Shown here piece after piece: positions 53,765 to 64,000 of a stretch of DNA of 64,000 bases. The position numbers and the translations under genes are program-made. Location of the stretch: NCBI GenBank assembly GCA_010093485.1, contig MU001512.1, forward strand, positions 84,842 through 148,841, in the 5' to 3' direction. The notes under the pieces were generated by a model. It had not been told where the DNA came from and made no database searches. It worked only from the letters and a program-made list of their open reading frames with translations. Each line of letters begins with the position of its first letter. Position 1 is the stretch's first letter. The DNA comes from Karstenula rhodostoma CBS 690.94. Taxonomy: Eukaryota > Ascomycota > Dothideomycetes > Pleosporales > Didymosphaeriaceae.

Positions 53765-56700
53765 CTACGCCCACTCGACTTCCTCCGCGCCACCCCGGAG
53801 ATACGGATCCCCCGGCCCAACATCCCTCCCAGCATCTCGCCCGGGACCCTCATCAAACTCCCACTCGCGCCACGGCTTCTCCGTGAACGCCAGACCGCAG
53901 AAGGCGCACGCCTCCCGCAATGGATCTAACTTGGCGGGGTCGAGCCAGCGCTCGCAGCCGGCGTCGGGGGGGTGTCGCCACATGCCCCAGCCGGCTTCTG
54001 TGGATGGGTCGGTGGGGGGTGGTGTTTGGGGGTGTGTGTCTGGGGACGAGGAAGAAAAGAGGCGAGAGAGGGAGAGGGGGTTGTGCCGGAGCCCGATGTT
54101 GGAGATGGTTGCGGGGCCTTTTTTGTAGTCGGATGGGTGGAGCGAGTCAGGGGGTGGGGGGTAGGGTGCTGGGGGTGGATGTGGGTCGAGGCGCCATGCT
54201 TTGACGCCCGCGGTGCCTATGGGAAGGGGGGTTAGATGGTCCCCTGTCACGCTGCCGGATCCAGTGGGGAACATGGGACCCAGGGTGGTTGGGGGTAGCG
54301 GGAGAGACATCCCGTATCCCCTCTTCTTACTCAAGCTATCGCCCCGGCTTCTGCCCTTTACCGCATCTTTACTGAGATCCGCGAGTTTCTGTGCCGAGCG
54401 CACTCTTGAGATCTCGGCCTCGTGCTCGATTGTGTCGATGAGGTCGCCGGCGTTGTAGAACTCGTCTTCGTCCGGACTGCCCAGCGGTGAAATCGTATCG
54501 ACCAAGACCCCCGTGTCGTGGAACTTCTCCTCGTATACACTTGCTGTGGGCGAGAGCGACGACCGATCATTTGCTGTCGGCGGCTTCAGGTTGTTGATGC
54601 TGTCTTTCAGCATGTGCTCGTACTGGTACTCTGTCGGGCCAAACGTCCGGTTCCACGATCCTTTATACCCCGGCTTTCCGTCGGAAACACTAGCGGAGTC
54701 GTTGGTCTCCGGTGCGCTGATTAGGACCTGTCTCCCGTTGCTGGTGTCGGGTAAAGTGATGCCTGCTTCGTCTCTGGCTTCGAGGATTTCGCGGACCTGC
54801 CGGAGGTGCGGATTCGTTTCTTTGCCTTCCATGTGGAGATTTTGAAGCACCTGGCGGACCCGGGGGAGGGAGGTGTGTTTTGGGAATTGGAAGTGGTGCA
54901 GGGGGCTGCTGAGGAGCACTATCATGGATACGCTGGGGAAGAAGTAAAATGAATGCGCTTCTATGGCTGGCGTGGCCGGTTCGTCTGTAGGAGCCTGCAC
55001 AGAAGATGGGGTTTCTGCTCCGTGCGGTGAATCACCTCCTCCACGCAGTTCAGCGGTATTTGGTGATTCGGAAGTTGACAGACCTGGATAGTGTGCGAGA
55101 ATATGGCGTTCGTTCTCGTCAAGCTCTGCGCAGAAAGTGACAACTTGGTTGTGGATTTCCTGTAGCTGCTCCTGCAACAACTGAGTCTCCGCCCTCGCAA
55201 ACTCCGCCATTCTCCCTGCGGCCAGCGTCTCCGCGCTCCTTTCCCGCACCTTCCGCTGTAAGTTTTTTATGTGGCGATGCGCGAGCGCGAGTTCTTCATC
55301 CTGCCATTCAACCGTTCCTTCGACGTCCTTGATGATTTCCTCGAGGTGGTTGATCATGCGGCCGTGGGAAGCGTTCTGCAACTGGAGGATGCGTGCTTGG
55401 TCGATCCAAGCATGCAGGTGCTCAGCGGGAACATGTTGCTGCACTGGAGCGGACGGACTGTTTTCGTTGTCACCTCCTAGACGTCGTGAACTTTGACTGC
55501 TATAGGAGGTCTCAATTGATGCACTACTCGAAATGCTTGGGTATGGTGTTAAAGCACCGCCTCTCAGTTGGGGTGCATCTTCCGGCTCTTTCCCCTCGCC
55601 CTTGGGGTGGGCGGTGGAGTACTCCGGTCGACCCTCATGGTCCGCACCATCCTTGACTAATTTATCATCGGGTGCTTTTCTTGATTTCCCCTTGTTTCCA
55701 GATCCAGCTGTGCTGCTACCACTCGGCTCTCGGAAGTGCACGTCTCTCTTGCTCACGATGTACGTGTCACCTCGCCCCTCAGTATACCAATCATCACCGA
55801 TAGTATCATCCCACTCCTCTCCCGTCAAAGTCTTCCGGATAGCGTTTTTAAGCTCCCACTCAAGCTCGTGAGTCCTGACACGGATGATGTTGATGTCCTC
55901 GATAGGCTCGAGATGCTCATCACCTACACCGCCTGCGCATCCTTGGCGCAGGATCTGGAGAAGCTGGTCTCGGGTGCCACACTCCGGGAAATGGAACACC
56001 GCTGGTGGGGTAGGAAACACCAGAGATGGAAGCTGCGGATTACTCTGCGCCTGCGGGATGGTGAAGTTGGCTGGAAGGGGGATGTAGATGTAGAAAGGGT
56101 CAGTATAGTTAGATTGGGATGATGGTGGTGGTTGGCAAACCGTGGGAGGCGGACCAGGTCTCTTCAGCAAGTACTCGCGGTCTTTACTTTCCTGGATCCA
56201 GAGTGTGTTCTCCACCTCGGAGAGCATGCTCATTTTCCTCTCGTCCGCTTTCCTGCCTTCTTCGGTTGCGGGTGCCAGTGGAGGCGGGTATGATGTCGAT
56301 GGATCGTCCGGGATATCTCCTACTTCCGTCACGATGGAAGAGCTGCGTCGTTTCCGCATCTCTTTAGGCTCTTGTATCGTCGGAAGATCATCGGTCCCCC
56401 ATCCGCTGCTATAGGTTCTGAACTCCTCGTCATCGTCGTCGATAACAGATGGTGTTCCCGTTCGGTTCGGTGACGGAGCGCTATCAAGCGGCTGCTGCGT
56501 CACATGTAGTTGGTTGAGTTGGTTGACAAGAGGCTCCAACCTCTCGACTACCCGCGCCAGGTGTCTGCTCAACTCGTCCCTATCCTCATCCAACTTCTTA
56601 TTTCTCTCCTTCGCTTCCTCCAACTCCGCGTCTTTGGCCTGCAACTCGTCGTGCAACTTCATCCACATCTTCTCATAGGTTTTGTTGCTTTGCCATACCA

Positions 56701-56932
56701 GGAACCATCCCCTAGCACCGATACTTTCCAAGGCAGCGAACAGGTGCATAAGCTCTGCGACATCTAGGCGTGCATTTTCCGTGCAGGCTTGCCGCATGCG
56801 GGCAAGGAAAGCGCTCACTGATCTGATGCGGCAGATCTCCGGTTCGGGGAGGTAGTGGTCATTATCAGCACAGTTTTCCAAAAATCGGTGGAAGGTTTCG
56901 TATCCATCGAAGAAAGGGTCTTCTGCTTCCAT
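53765..56932 (-). CDS. Large coiled-coil and disordered protein, unknown function
   Basis: Single exon, 1055 residues from the first true ATG at 56932 (MEAEDPFFDGYETFHRF). An N-terminal helical region (1-90) is followed by a coiled coil at about 95-165 (LHDELQAKDAELEEAKERNK), a disordered acidic stretch, a proline-rich block (PPPTVCQPPPSSQ), and a second coiled coil at about 515-610 (HLHAWIDQARILQLQNASHG onward, then LAAGRMAEFARAETQLLQEQ). A hydrophobic stretch near 665-690 (FYFFPSVSMIVLLSS) could be a membrane segment or a buried helix. LRGG occurs three times: 456-459, 629-632 and 1045-1048. The C-terminus has a CAFCGLAF piece. No named domain. The length of a frame with no stops and matching composition makes the gene itself likely. 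Confidence 0.78.
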   Translation of the reverse strand: MEAEDPFFDGYETFHRFLENCADNDHYLPEPEICRIRSVSAFLARMRQACTENARLDVAELMHLFAALESIGARGWFLVWQSNKTYEKMWMKLHDELQAKDAELEEAKERNKKLDEDRDELSRHLARVVERLEPLVNQLNQLHVTQQPLDSAPSPNRTGTPSVIDDDDEEFRTYSSGWGTDDLPTIQEPKEMRKRRSSSIVTEVGDIPDDPSTSYPPPLAPATEEGRKADERKMSMLSEVENTLWIQESKDREYLLKRPGPPPTVCQPPPSSQSNYTDPFYIYIPLPANFTIPQAQSNPQLPSLVFPTPPAVFHFPECGTRDQLLQILRQGCAGGVGDEHLEPIEDINIIRVRTHELEWELKNAIRKTLTGEEWDDTIGDDWYTEGRGDTYIVSKRDVHFREPSGSSTAGSGNKGKSRKAPDDKLVKDGADHEGRPEYSTAHPKGEGKEPEDAPQLRGGALTPYPSISSSASIETSYSSQSSRRLGGDNENSPSAPVQQHVPAEHLHAWIDQARILQLQNASHGRMINHLEEIIKDVEGTVEWQDEELALAHRHIKNLQRKVRERSAETLAAGRMAEFARAETQLLQEQLQEIHNQVVTFCAELDENERHILAHYPGLSTSESPNTAELRGGGDSPHGAETPSSVQAPTDEPATPAIEAHSFYFFPSVSMIVLLSSPLHHFQFPKHTSLPRVRQVLQNLHMEGKETNPHLRQVREILEARDEAGITLPDTSNGRQVLISAPETNDSASVSDGKPGYKGSWNRTFGPTEYQYEHMLKDSINNLKPPTANDRSSLSPTASVYEEKFHDTGVLVDTISPLGSPDEDEFYNAGDLIDTIEHEAEISRVRSAQKLADLSKDAVKGRSRGDSLSKKRGYGMSLPLPPTTLGPMFPTGSGSVTGDHLTPLPIGTAGVKAWRLDPHPPPAPYPPPPDSLHPSDYKKGPATISNIGLRHNPLSLSRLFSSSSPDTHPQTPPPTDPSTEAGWGMWRHPPDAGCERWLDPAKLDPLREACAFCGLAFTEKPWREWEFDEGPGRDAGRDVGPGDPYLRGGAEEVEWA

Positions 56933-57801
56933 GACAGCCAAAAAGGCAGTAGGCCTCAATGTACAGACAAATTGCTTGTTGGGGTACGAGCTCGACGAAG
57001 CGGAACGGCTTTTGGCTGTTGCAGTTGTCTTTACACTTTATCACAGATCGACAACAATATTGTGAGTGTAAATCGAAAGAGAGCTTCCAAGAGGGTCAAG
57101 GTCCGGCAAAATACCTGTACTTGTACACCTGTTGGATGTCTTTGATTGCGCGCGCTGTGAAGTTTCGCTCGAGGTGGAACGCAGAACGCAAAATATTCAC
57201 GAGCATGACACCCAGTACTGATAACAGAGCGTGCAGCAGGCTCTTGTCATGTCAATAAAGCTAAGTGAAGAGAAAAACATGTCAACGATCTTCTAACGAC
57301 GTGGTAATGAAAAGTAGCCGCTGAGTTAGCCACTGAGGCTACGAGGAAACAAACAGAAAGAGCGGCCAACGCGCTGCACAGAACAGCATCGGCATCACAC
57401 GAACAGTGCTGGCTCCCTTGAAAAAAAAAGTGATTGCATAAAAAATGATAATACAAGAATTATATAACTGCTGTCGCGAAATAAACGCCCAATAATCTAA
57501 CAGAGTGCAGTTGTCATACGTGATGCTGACTGGGTATACCGTTTACTTTTGATTGCCGTGTCGTGACGCCCTGTCCGAGAGAAAAGAAAACACAATGGAA
57601 CGCCTGCCTAGAGTGCCACCAGGACGCCATGTCCCAGGCCATGACATGAGAAAAATTTCGCTTTGCTGTAATTAGGTATGATGAAGTATGCCGTCGGGGT
57701 TCGTGGGTCGCGATTGCCGTGCGAACAGTCGTTGTCGCGTGCGCGTCAGTCTACAACACACAACAAACACCGCCATCGCCATCGCCGCCCAACTACCGCC
57801 T
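56933..57801. other. Intergenic, no supported gene
   Basis: About 870 bp. Holds the promoter of the coiled-coil gene and the 3' side of the gene at 57802. No repeats or RNA genes seen. Confidence 0.45.
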
Positions 57802-58689
57802 TCAAACTTTTGTCGTTTCGATGGAGCGGTTCGAGCGCTCTTTGGCGGCTTGCGACATCGCCAGCTCCCTCAGCGCAGGGTTCGCGTCGTCAAGCAAGAT
57901 CCGAGGACTCCGTGAACCGCGCGTAGGGCTATTACGGCGCGAATTAGTCCGGCTGCCGGATTTGGAGGTAGGGTCTGAAGGCGTGAAGTTCCTAACGCTG
58001 TTCGCGCGCGATGATGGCACGCTGGGTCCGTCGTGTGTGCTACCAGGGCCAGGGCGGTACTGAGTGCTGCGTGAATCCTGGCTGTTGCGGCGAGATCCCG
58101 CCTCGCGCTCGAGGGAGTTTTTCCGCGAGCCAGCGCGCGAGTTGGGGTGCGAGCGCTGGTATTCTGGGTCGTCGGCTTTCAACATGTGGCGGAAGCGATC
58201 GTTGCCCTTGTCGATGCACCACAGCTTGTACGGACCGGGGATGAACTCGCCCTCTTCGTCCCAGCAATTGACCCAGGCGACGCCATCGTCGAGCTGGAAG
58301 AAGCCCCCCTGGACCATGCGGCCTTTGGCGTTCTCCATCGTGCCGTGCTTCTTTCGGACTTCATAATCCGGGTTTAGAAGATACTTCTTGAGGACTTTGG
58401 AGTAGCGGACTGGGACGGGGGAGGAAACCGGAACGGTCTCCTTTGGCGTTCTGGAGACGGCCCCTCCTACCGGACCTCCCTCCTTGGACGCGATCTCGGT
58501 AGCATCAGACTCCCCATGCTCTTTGTCCCTGGCAACAAGGTACCATCCACGGCCAGGAATATACTCGTACACTCCGGGGACCGGCGACTCCCAATGCTCA
58601 GTCCTCCTCTGGGGCTTCTCGATTTGCTTTTTGAACCATTTCCGCGGCTGGAAGACTTTCTGGGTCGCGACGAACAAATTTGGCGTCAT
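57802..58689 (-). CDS. Conserved-style protein with Ser/Arg-rich tail, unknown function
   Basis: Single exon, 295 residues, ATG at 58689. The first ~180 residues look folded: MTPNLFVATQKVFQPRKWFK, VPGVYEYIPGRGWYLVARDK, RYSKVLKKYLLNPDYEVRKK and FFQLDDGVAWVNCWDEEGEF, rich in aromatics. The remaining ~110 residues are Ser/Arg/Asn-rich (SRAGSRKNSLEREAGSRRNS), with many RxxS-type sites, ending in a short helix (PALRELAMSQAAKERSNRS). No signal peptide or membrane segment. I do not recognise a named family. The tail suggests phosphorylation-regulated disorder. Confidence 0.7.
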   Translation of the reverse strand: MTPNLFVATQKVFQPRKWFKKQIEKPQRRTEHWESPVPGVYEYIPGRGWYLVARDKEHGESDATEIASKEGGPVGGAVSRTPKETVPVSSPVPVRYSKVLKKYLLNPDYEVRKKHGTMENAKGRMVQGGFFQLDDGVAWVNCWDEEGEFIPGPYKLWCIDKGNDRFRHMLKADDPEYQRSHPNSRAGSRKNSLEREAGSRRNSQDSRSTQYRPGPGSTHDGPSVPSSRANSVRNFTPSDPTSKSGSRTNSRRNSPTRGSRSPRILLDDANPALRELAMSQAAKERSNRSIETTKV

Positions 58690-60114
58690 GCTCGCGATGT
58701 TTCAATAGCACACTCAAAAACAACTCTTTCTTTGGATCCGATGAGCAGACGATGTGTCGAGCAGCAGTGCAGATTTATTTAACGGGGCGAAAGTCGAATT
58801 TTTGCGGGCTGGCGGCCAAATTTGTAAGGGACCCGACCGTATAAAAGAGGCAAAGCACGTGAAGTTGAGCACCCACGGATCCGGGGAGCTTTCGCACAGC
58901 GCCGCTGCACCAAGCTTCGGTATGTATGCCCAAGGAAGCCGGGATGTGGGATGATTTTCCAGATCACCCGACAAAGGCTGGTGACGATCTTGTCAACAAA
59001 GCGAGACAGCCGACAAGACAAGACAAGCGACCGCGTACCGCGCTCTGGTGCAGGAAGCACGCCACAAAGCCGAGCGAAAACGACGCGCACAAGGAACAAA
59101 ACAAAGACGGCACAATATATCAACAAAGGCACTGCGCAGGAGGAAGAGAAAAAAAAAACAAGCGCTCGCCAGGGGGAAGATGACGAGTCTTTTATTTTAC
59201 GGTAGCGGCGGGCAACGGGAGCTAAAGTAGCGACAAAAAAGATCTGGAGACCACACGGGCTCGACCGTTGCGGTGAGAAAAAATAGATATGTTATTATAT
59301 CGGGGAAGATGGGATGACGGCGCACGACACGGTACCTGCACCGTGGGCACCTGGATCACAGCATCGGCATCGCATTGCGTCCATTGATAAAGCGGCCTGG
59401 GGAACGTGGGTTGCGCCTCCGCCGCTGAGAAGACAAGATGCCGTGCTGTGCTTGTGCTGTGGCAGACAGACAGGTACCTAGATACCAGTACAAGCCCCTG
59501 CGCGACGTCGTCCGTCTGCCTGTCTTGCTCCACCCAAGCGGAGCTGGCAACGGGCGTGCAGCTCTCTCCCTCCCCTCCCCTTCGTCATCCCCTCCCTCCT
59601 GTTATCGCAGCACAATTTCCCGGTTCTTTGCGTCCCGCATCCCCCCAACCTGCACCTACTGCAACAGCTACATTTCCCCTTTGCGACACGCACATGGCGC
59701 CTCCCCTCCCCTTCCCTACCCTTCCCACTTCATCCAGATAGCACAGCCTCCCCGCCAATAAACGGCCCGGCTTCCTCCCCGTGCTATCTCGTGCCCAGCA
59801 GCATGGGAGAGGCGAGATGAGATAACGCGGCTGATTGTGCTGATGTATGTGCAACCGCGACGCGCGCTGCTCCTACGCCATCCATGGCAAAGTAAGGCAG
59901 CCATGTCGGTGTGCTGCGGCTGAGCCAGCGAGCGAGCGGGACCGAACGGAAGGGCAGTGTAGTGTAGTGGTGTCGAGCGGTTAGCAGGCAGGAGGGCAGG
60001 CAGGCATATCCTGTCTGTCTGTCTCGTTTCATTTCATTCAGCGCGGTGTACGCAGGCGTGTGGTGTCAGAGATTAGTCTTGGCATGAGAGGTCTTGGTAT
60101 AAGGATTAGCCCGG
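58690..60114. other. Intergenic up to the AT-rich boundary
   Basis: About 1.4 kb, GC-balanced, with short shadow frames and simple repeats (GGCAGGCAGG and CTGTCTGTCTGTCT near 59980-60030). It ends abruptly at the AT-rich block. Confidence 0.45.
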
Positions 60115-63100
60115 GTATTACCTCTAGTATAGATAGTTAGCTTTATAATAATAATATATAAAAATACTAGAGACTATACTCTTATATTAGTAGCTAAGTT
60201 TAAAAATAATTAAGTCTTCTTTTTATACCTTAACTTTACTAACTTATACTAGAGCCTGTCTAGCTCTTATACTATTACTATAAAATATACTTTTATACTA
60301 TTTACTTTATAATAACTATTATAGTACCTTACTACTTCTAGAATAGCTATAATACCTAGCTCTACTAGATATCTAGAATACTTAACCTCTATACTATTTA
60401 CCTTATAGTAATTATTATAGTATCTTACTACCTTAAGAATAGCTATAATACTTAGCTCTACTAGATACCTAGAATACTTAACTATAAGTAAATATATATT
60501 AAATTAATATAGTACTATATATATACCTCTATACTATTTACTTTATAGTAATTATTATAGTACTTTACTATATTAAAAATAACTATAACGCCTAACCCTA
60601 CTAGATATCTAGAATACTTAATTTTAAGTAAATATATATTAGACTAATATAAGGTCTATATTATATATATCTTATATAGTTATATAAATACTAGAATAAT
60701 TAAACTATTTTACTCCTACTAATACTTTTATATAGAAAGTTTTTTTTTTATATCTATAGTTTAGCTTACTACTAGAATAATATATTACTATTAGTTAATT
60801 TACTATTAATTATTATACTTTCTTTATAAGAAAGTCTAGCTTAATATTAAGGAAGGCACCTAGTCTCTTATAGGTAGTAGCTAGTATATTATTTATTTTC
60901 CTACTTTATCTAAATATTAATCCTTTTCTACTATAGTATTATACTTATATATAGGTATCTTATATAAATTATAATTATACTTATCTATATAGACCTCTTA
61001 TTATATTTTAGCCTACTATATATATCCCTAAATAGATAATCTAGTATAGTCTTAGTATCTACTACTACTACTACTTTAATCCCCTTATAAGTAATAAGGT
61101 ATCTAGAGTAGTACTACTTAATACTTACTAACTTATTATTTTTATAGATAGTATACCTAATTATAGAGCCTTTATTTCTACTACTATTTTAGAATTAGCT
61201 ATATACCTTACTATAGTAAGTAATATCCTAATACTAGTCTATAACTATATTAAATAAAAGTAATATACTAGTATAAAATATTACTATATAACTAGCTAGA
61301 ACTTTACTAGATCTAGTAAGGAAGTTAATCCTCTTAGCTACTCTACTAATTAGTCTACTACTACTAATTTAACTAATTAAGTCTATAAATAAATAAAATA
61401 TACTACTAATACTTTTCTCTTAGCTATAAATAAAATAGTAGAGATAATTCTATTCTTAGAGTAGAAAGCCTAATAGCCTAAAACTTAGAAATTCTAAACT
61501 AAGCTAAGCTAGAAGAAATCTCTATTATTAACTTCTAAAACTTCTCTTAAGGAACCCTCTTCTATAGCTTCCTAAATACTTTAATAAGACCTATAGTAAA
61601 TAAATATTATATTTACCCTTAAAAATATAAAACTACTAAAGATACTTTTAATAATTAAATTATTAGTAGTAGTAGCCCTACTACTACTTTCTAATATACT
61701 AGTAATAATCCTTTCTCCTATTTACTAGTTAAAAATACTATTAAAGAATATTTAGGTAATAGTAAAGTCTTCTCTATTCCTAATATTTCTAAAAGATATA
61801 ATTTTTAAATAACTTAATTAAGTTTAAGTAAATAGAATTTTATATAATAAAATTTATATATACTAGATAAAAATAACTTTTAGCTCTTTATTTCCTAATA
61901 CCCCTTTATCTATAACTATAGAACCTATACTACTAAAAGTAGACTAACCTATTTATAAAGAAAAGTTAAATACTATATAATATCCTTTATTACCTATATT
62001 TAATAGGCTATTAATCTTAGGTTTACCTCTTAAAAGGCTAGACTTAGGTACTTAACTTAATATATCTATTCCTATATAAGCTAATATAGTACTATTAGGC
62101 CTATATTATAGAACCTCCTCTAATAATATCTCTATACCTCTTATTAAATATAAAAGACTTTTAGCGAGACTAAGTATTTACCTACTACTAGAAAATATAT
62201 ACTTTTTAGAGTTATAATAAATACTAGAAGTATAATTTTACTAGAGACCTACTAAAAAGTACCTAGTTAATCTAGAAAAGTAAGAATAGTTTAATATATT
62301 AAGTTACTAATTTTTAGATTACACTCTAGACTATAGTAAAAGCCTACTACCTCGCTAGGTAATAATAGGGTTACTCTATTAAAATAAGAGCCTATTACTA
62401 CTATATAATTATTATTTAAATCTTAATTATAATAATAGTCTATACCCCTACTAGAAATATACTAGAAAATCCTACTATAAAAATAATAGTAATACTATTT
62501 ATATATCCCTCTATACTTTAGAATAAATATTTACTAAGTTTAGAGATTATATAATAAATACTATTTACAAGATATACTCCCTATCTATATACTAGAAATA
62601 ATTATTATAATAGACCTATTTACTAATTAGTAAAAACTACTATTTAGAAATTTTACCTAATAATAAATAGCTATCTTAGGCTATATACTATAATTAATTA
62701 TCTAGTTTTTATAATAACTTTAGAGAAGCCTAACTTAATAACTAAACTAGTAAAGGTAGGTATTAGTACTTATATAAGTCTTTTACCTATCCCTATTAGG
62801 GTAATTAAACCTATTAACTATATAACTTTCGCACTACCTAGAATTACTATAAACTACCCTTTTACTATACCCTTTTAGTAGATAATATAAGGATTACTAA
62901 AGAAAATAACTATATTAAATAACTTAGTAGAAGCCTTAAATTCTAGCCTAAGATTATAGGGTTTTTTAAGTCTAGTTTAAGTAAAATATATTACTCTAAT
63001 AGTACTATTAAGATATAAGGTAAAATATACTATAGGAATATTTATAATTTCCTAGATATAGCCTACTAGATATTATATATATAATCTATACTATCTTATA

Positions 63101-64000
63101 TTATATATAATAATTTCTACCTCTATTTTAAGGGTATTACTATACTATAATATTAGATAACTTTAAAACTAAGTAATTATAATATAGTCTTAGAGGGTAA
63201 TAGTATTAATAAATAGATATAAGTTTTTATTATAAATTTTAAAGTATAGTTCTAAGTTATAATAAAGAAGCTTTTAGCTATAAAATATAGCCTATAGGAA
63301 ATTATAGATAAAAAATTACTAGTAAAATAGTTTTTTACTATAGTTTAGTTTTATTAGGATTCTAGATTTATATTAACTATTAATCTAGATATAGTAGATT
63401 TTATATACTATAACTAGGTATAACTAAATATAAATCTATAGCTCTACCTCTATTTTACTCCTCTAGTACCTAGAGTTAGCTAAAATAATTTTTTAAGAAT
63501 AATTAAAAGCTACCTTTTAGATTTAGAAGCGCGCTTTAGATATTTAGCTAGTAAGTTATCCTTATAAAATTCTAGCTAATAATCTAGTTATAAGGTAATA
63601 ACCTTAGATAATAAAAATAGTAGTATACCCTATTATAATTATTTAAGGAACTACTAATATAAAGATTAGAAGCTATAGAGGTCTATAAATTAGAAGAATA
63701 AAGTATCTAATAACTACCCCTACTAATAAGGAAATATATAATAAAATAATAACTTAACTTATCTATAAAACTACTAGAACTAAAGTAAAAGAAATAATAA
63801 GTAGTCTAGAGACTCCTAGTAGGCCCTAAATAATAACTACTAAAATAGTACTACTAATAATTATAATAGGTAATACTAATAGTCTAGAAATAACTATAAT
63901 AAACTATAAACTACCCTATATATAGGCCACTAGAATAATAATACTAAAGAAATTAATACTATAAATAAATTAGAAAATATAAATAGGTATAATAATAGTA
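60115..64000. mobile_element. RIP-destroyed AT-rich repeat block
   Basis: From about 60115 to the window edge the sequence changes abruptly to long TA/CTA/TAG-rich text. Whole 60-base lines (for example 60421-60480 and 63001-63060) contain no CpA, TpG or CpG; these are the dinucleotides removed when RIP turns C to T, mainly in CpA, on both strands. Stop codons are dense in every frame, so no gene can be read. In Pezizomycotina such blocks are typically former transposons or other repeats. The element class cannot be recovered by eye, and the right end lies outside the window. Confidence 0.75.
60295..60650. repeat. Three imperfect tandem subrepeats within the AT-rich block
   Basis: Units begin ATACTATTTA at 60295, 60391 and 60531 (spacing 96 and 140 bp). 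Each continues with TTATAGTAATTATTATAGTA or a close variant and ends around CTACTAGATATCTAGAATAC. Units two and three share an extra tail with AAGTAAATATATATTA. Confidence 0.65.

Noticed and set aside
53409..54128. Plus-strand open frame of 239 codons.
   Set aside because: Pro/His/Ser-rich low-complexity shadow; most of the right half overlaps the 3' end of the coiled-coil gene on the other strand.
60115..64000. Attempt to read retrotransposon proteins (gag zinc knuckle, integrase, reverse transcriptase) in the AT block.
   Set aside because: Codons are too altered and stops too dense; any reading would be imagination without related copies to compare.

Overview
This is a 64 kb piece of a filamentous ascomycete (Pezizomycotina) nuclear genome. 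The signs are short introns of 40-55 bp with GTAAGT/GTATGT donors and CTAAC-type branch points, a HET-domain gene, a Clr5-ankyrin gene, a Zn-cluster regulator relic, and a terminal AT-rich block with the signature of repeat-induced point mutation (RIP). A dothideomycete is my best guess from protein style, not a proven placement. I rebuilt gene models by hand; splice sites are quoted where they set the frame.

Layout. 1-12 kb is an accessory-like left end: a short or decayed paralogue (1133-1450) of a nearby GPI-anchored cysteine-rich protein gene (5008-6328), a HET-domain gene divergent from that gene, a membrane protein, glyoxalase II in six exons, and a Zn-cluster regulator fragment broken by one stop codon. 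12-38 kb is a gene-dense housekeeping core: an SRP9/SRP21-type subunit, a DUF1308 protein, the MAP65/Ase1 spindle cross-linker, a calycin-like protein, a secreted PLC-like protein, a C2H2 protein, an F-box-like protein, a Cdt2-type WD40 protein divergent from the ribosome-biogenesis factor Rrp5, and a secreted flavin amine oxidase. 38-47 kb is gene-poor (one disordered conserved protein, one 69-residue membrane protein) and carries several short dispersed repeats. 47-52 kb holds a Clr5-ankyrin gene with a very recent 162 bp in-frame duplication, followed by a HET pseudogene in which two hallmark tryptophan codons appear to have become stops. 52-59 kb has two large or disordered proteins of unknown function. 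From about 60.1 kb to the end the sequence is an AT-rich block with almost no CpA, TpG or CpG and no usable frame: a RIP-destroyed repeat.

How the parts relate. The core genes serve protein targeting (SRP), cell division (Ase1, Cdt2) and ribosome assembly (Rrp5). The accessory parts are built from recognition-type proteins (HET, Clr5-ANK, cell-surface GPI protein) and their dead relatives, next to RIP-altered DNA. I did not find a coherent multigene new system. The most unusual items are the paired surface-protein module with a GC donor, the in-frame duplication in the Clr5-ANK gene, the HET relic, and two short dispersed repeat families.
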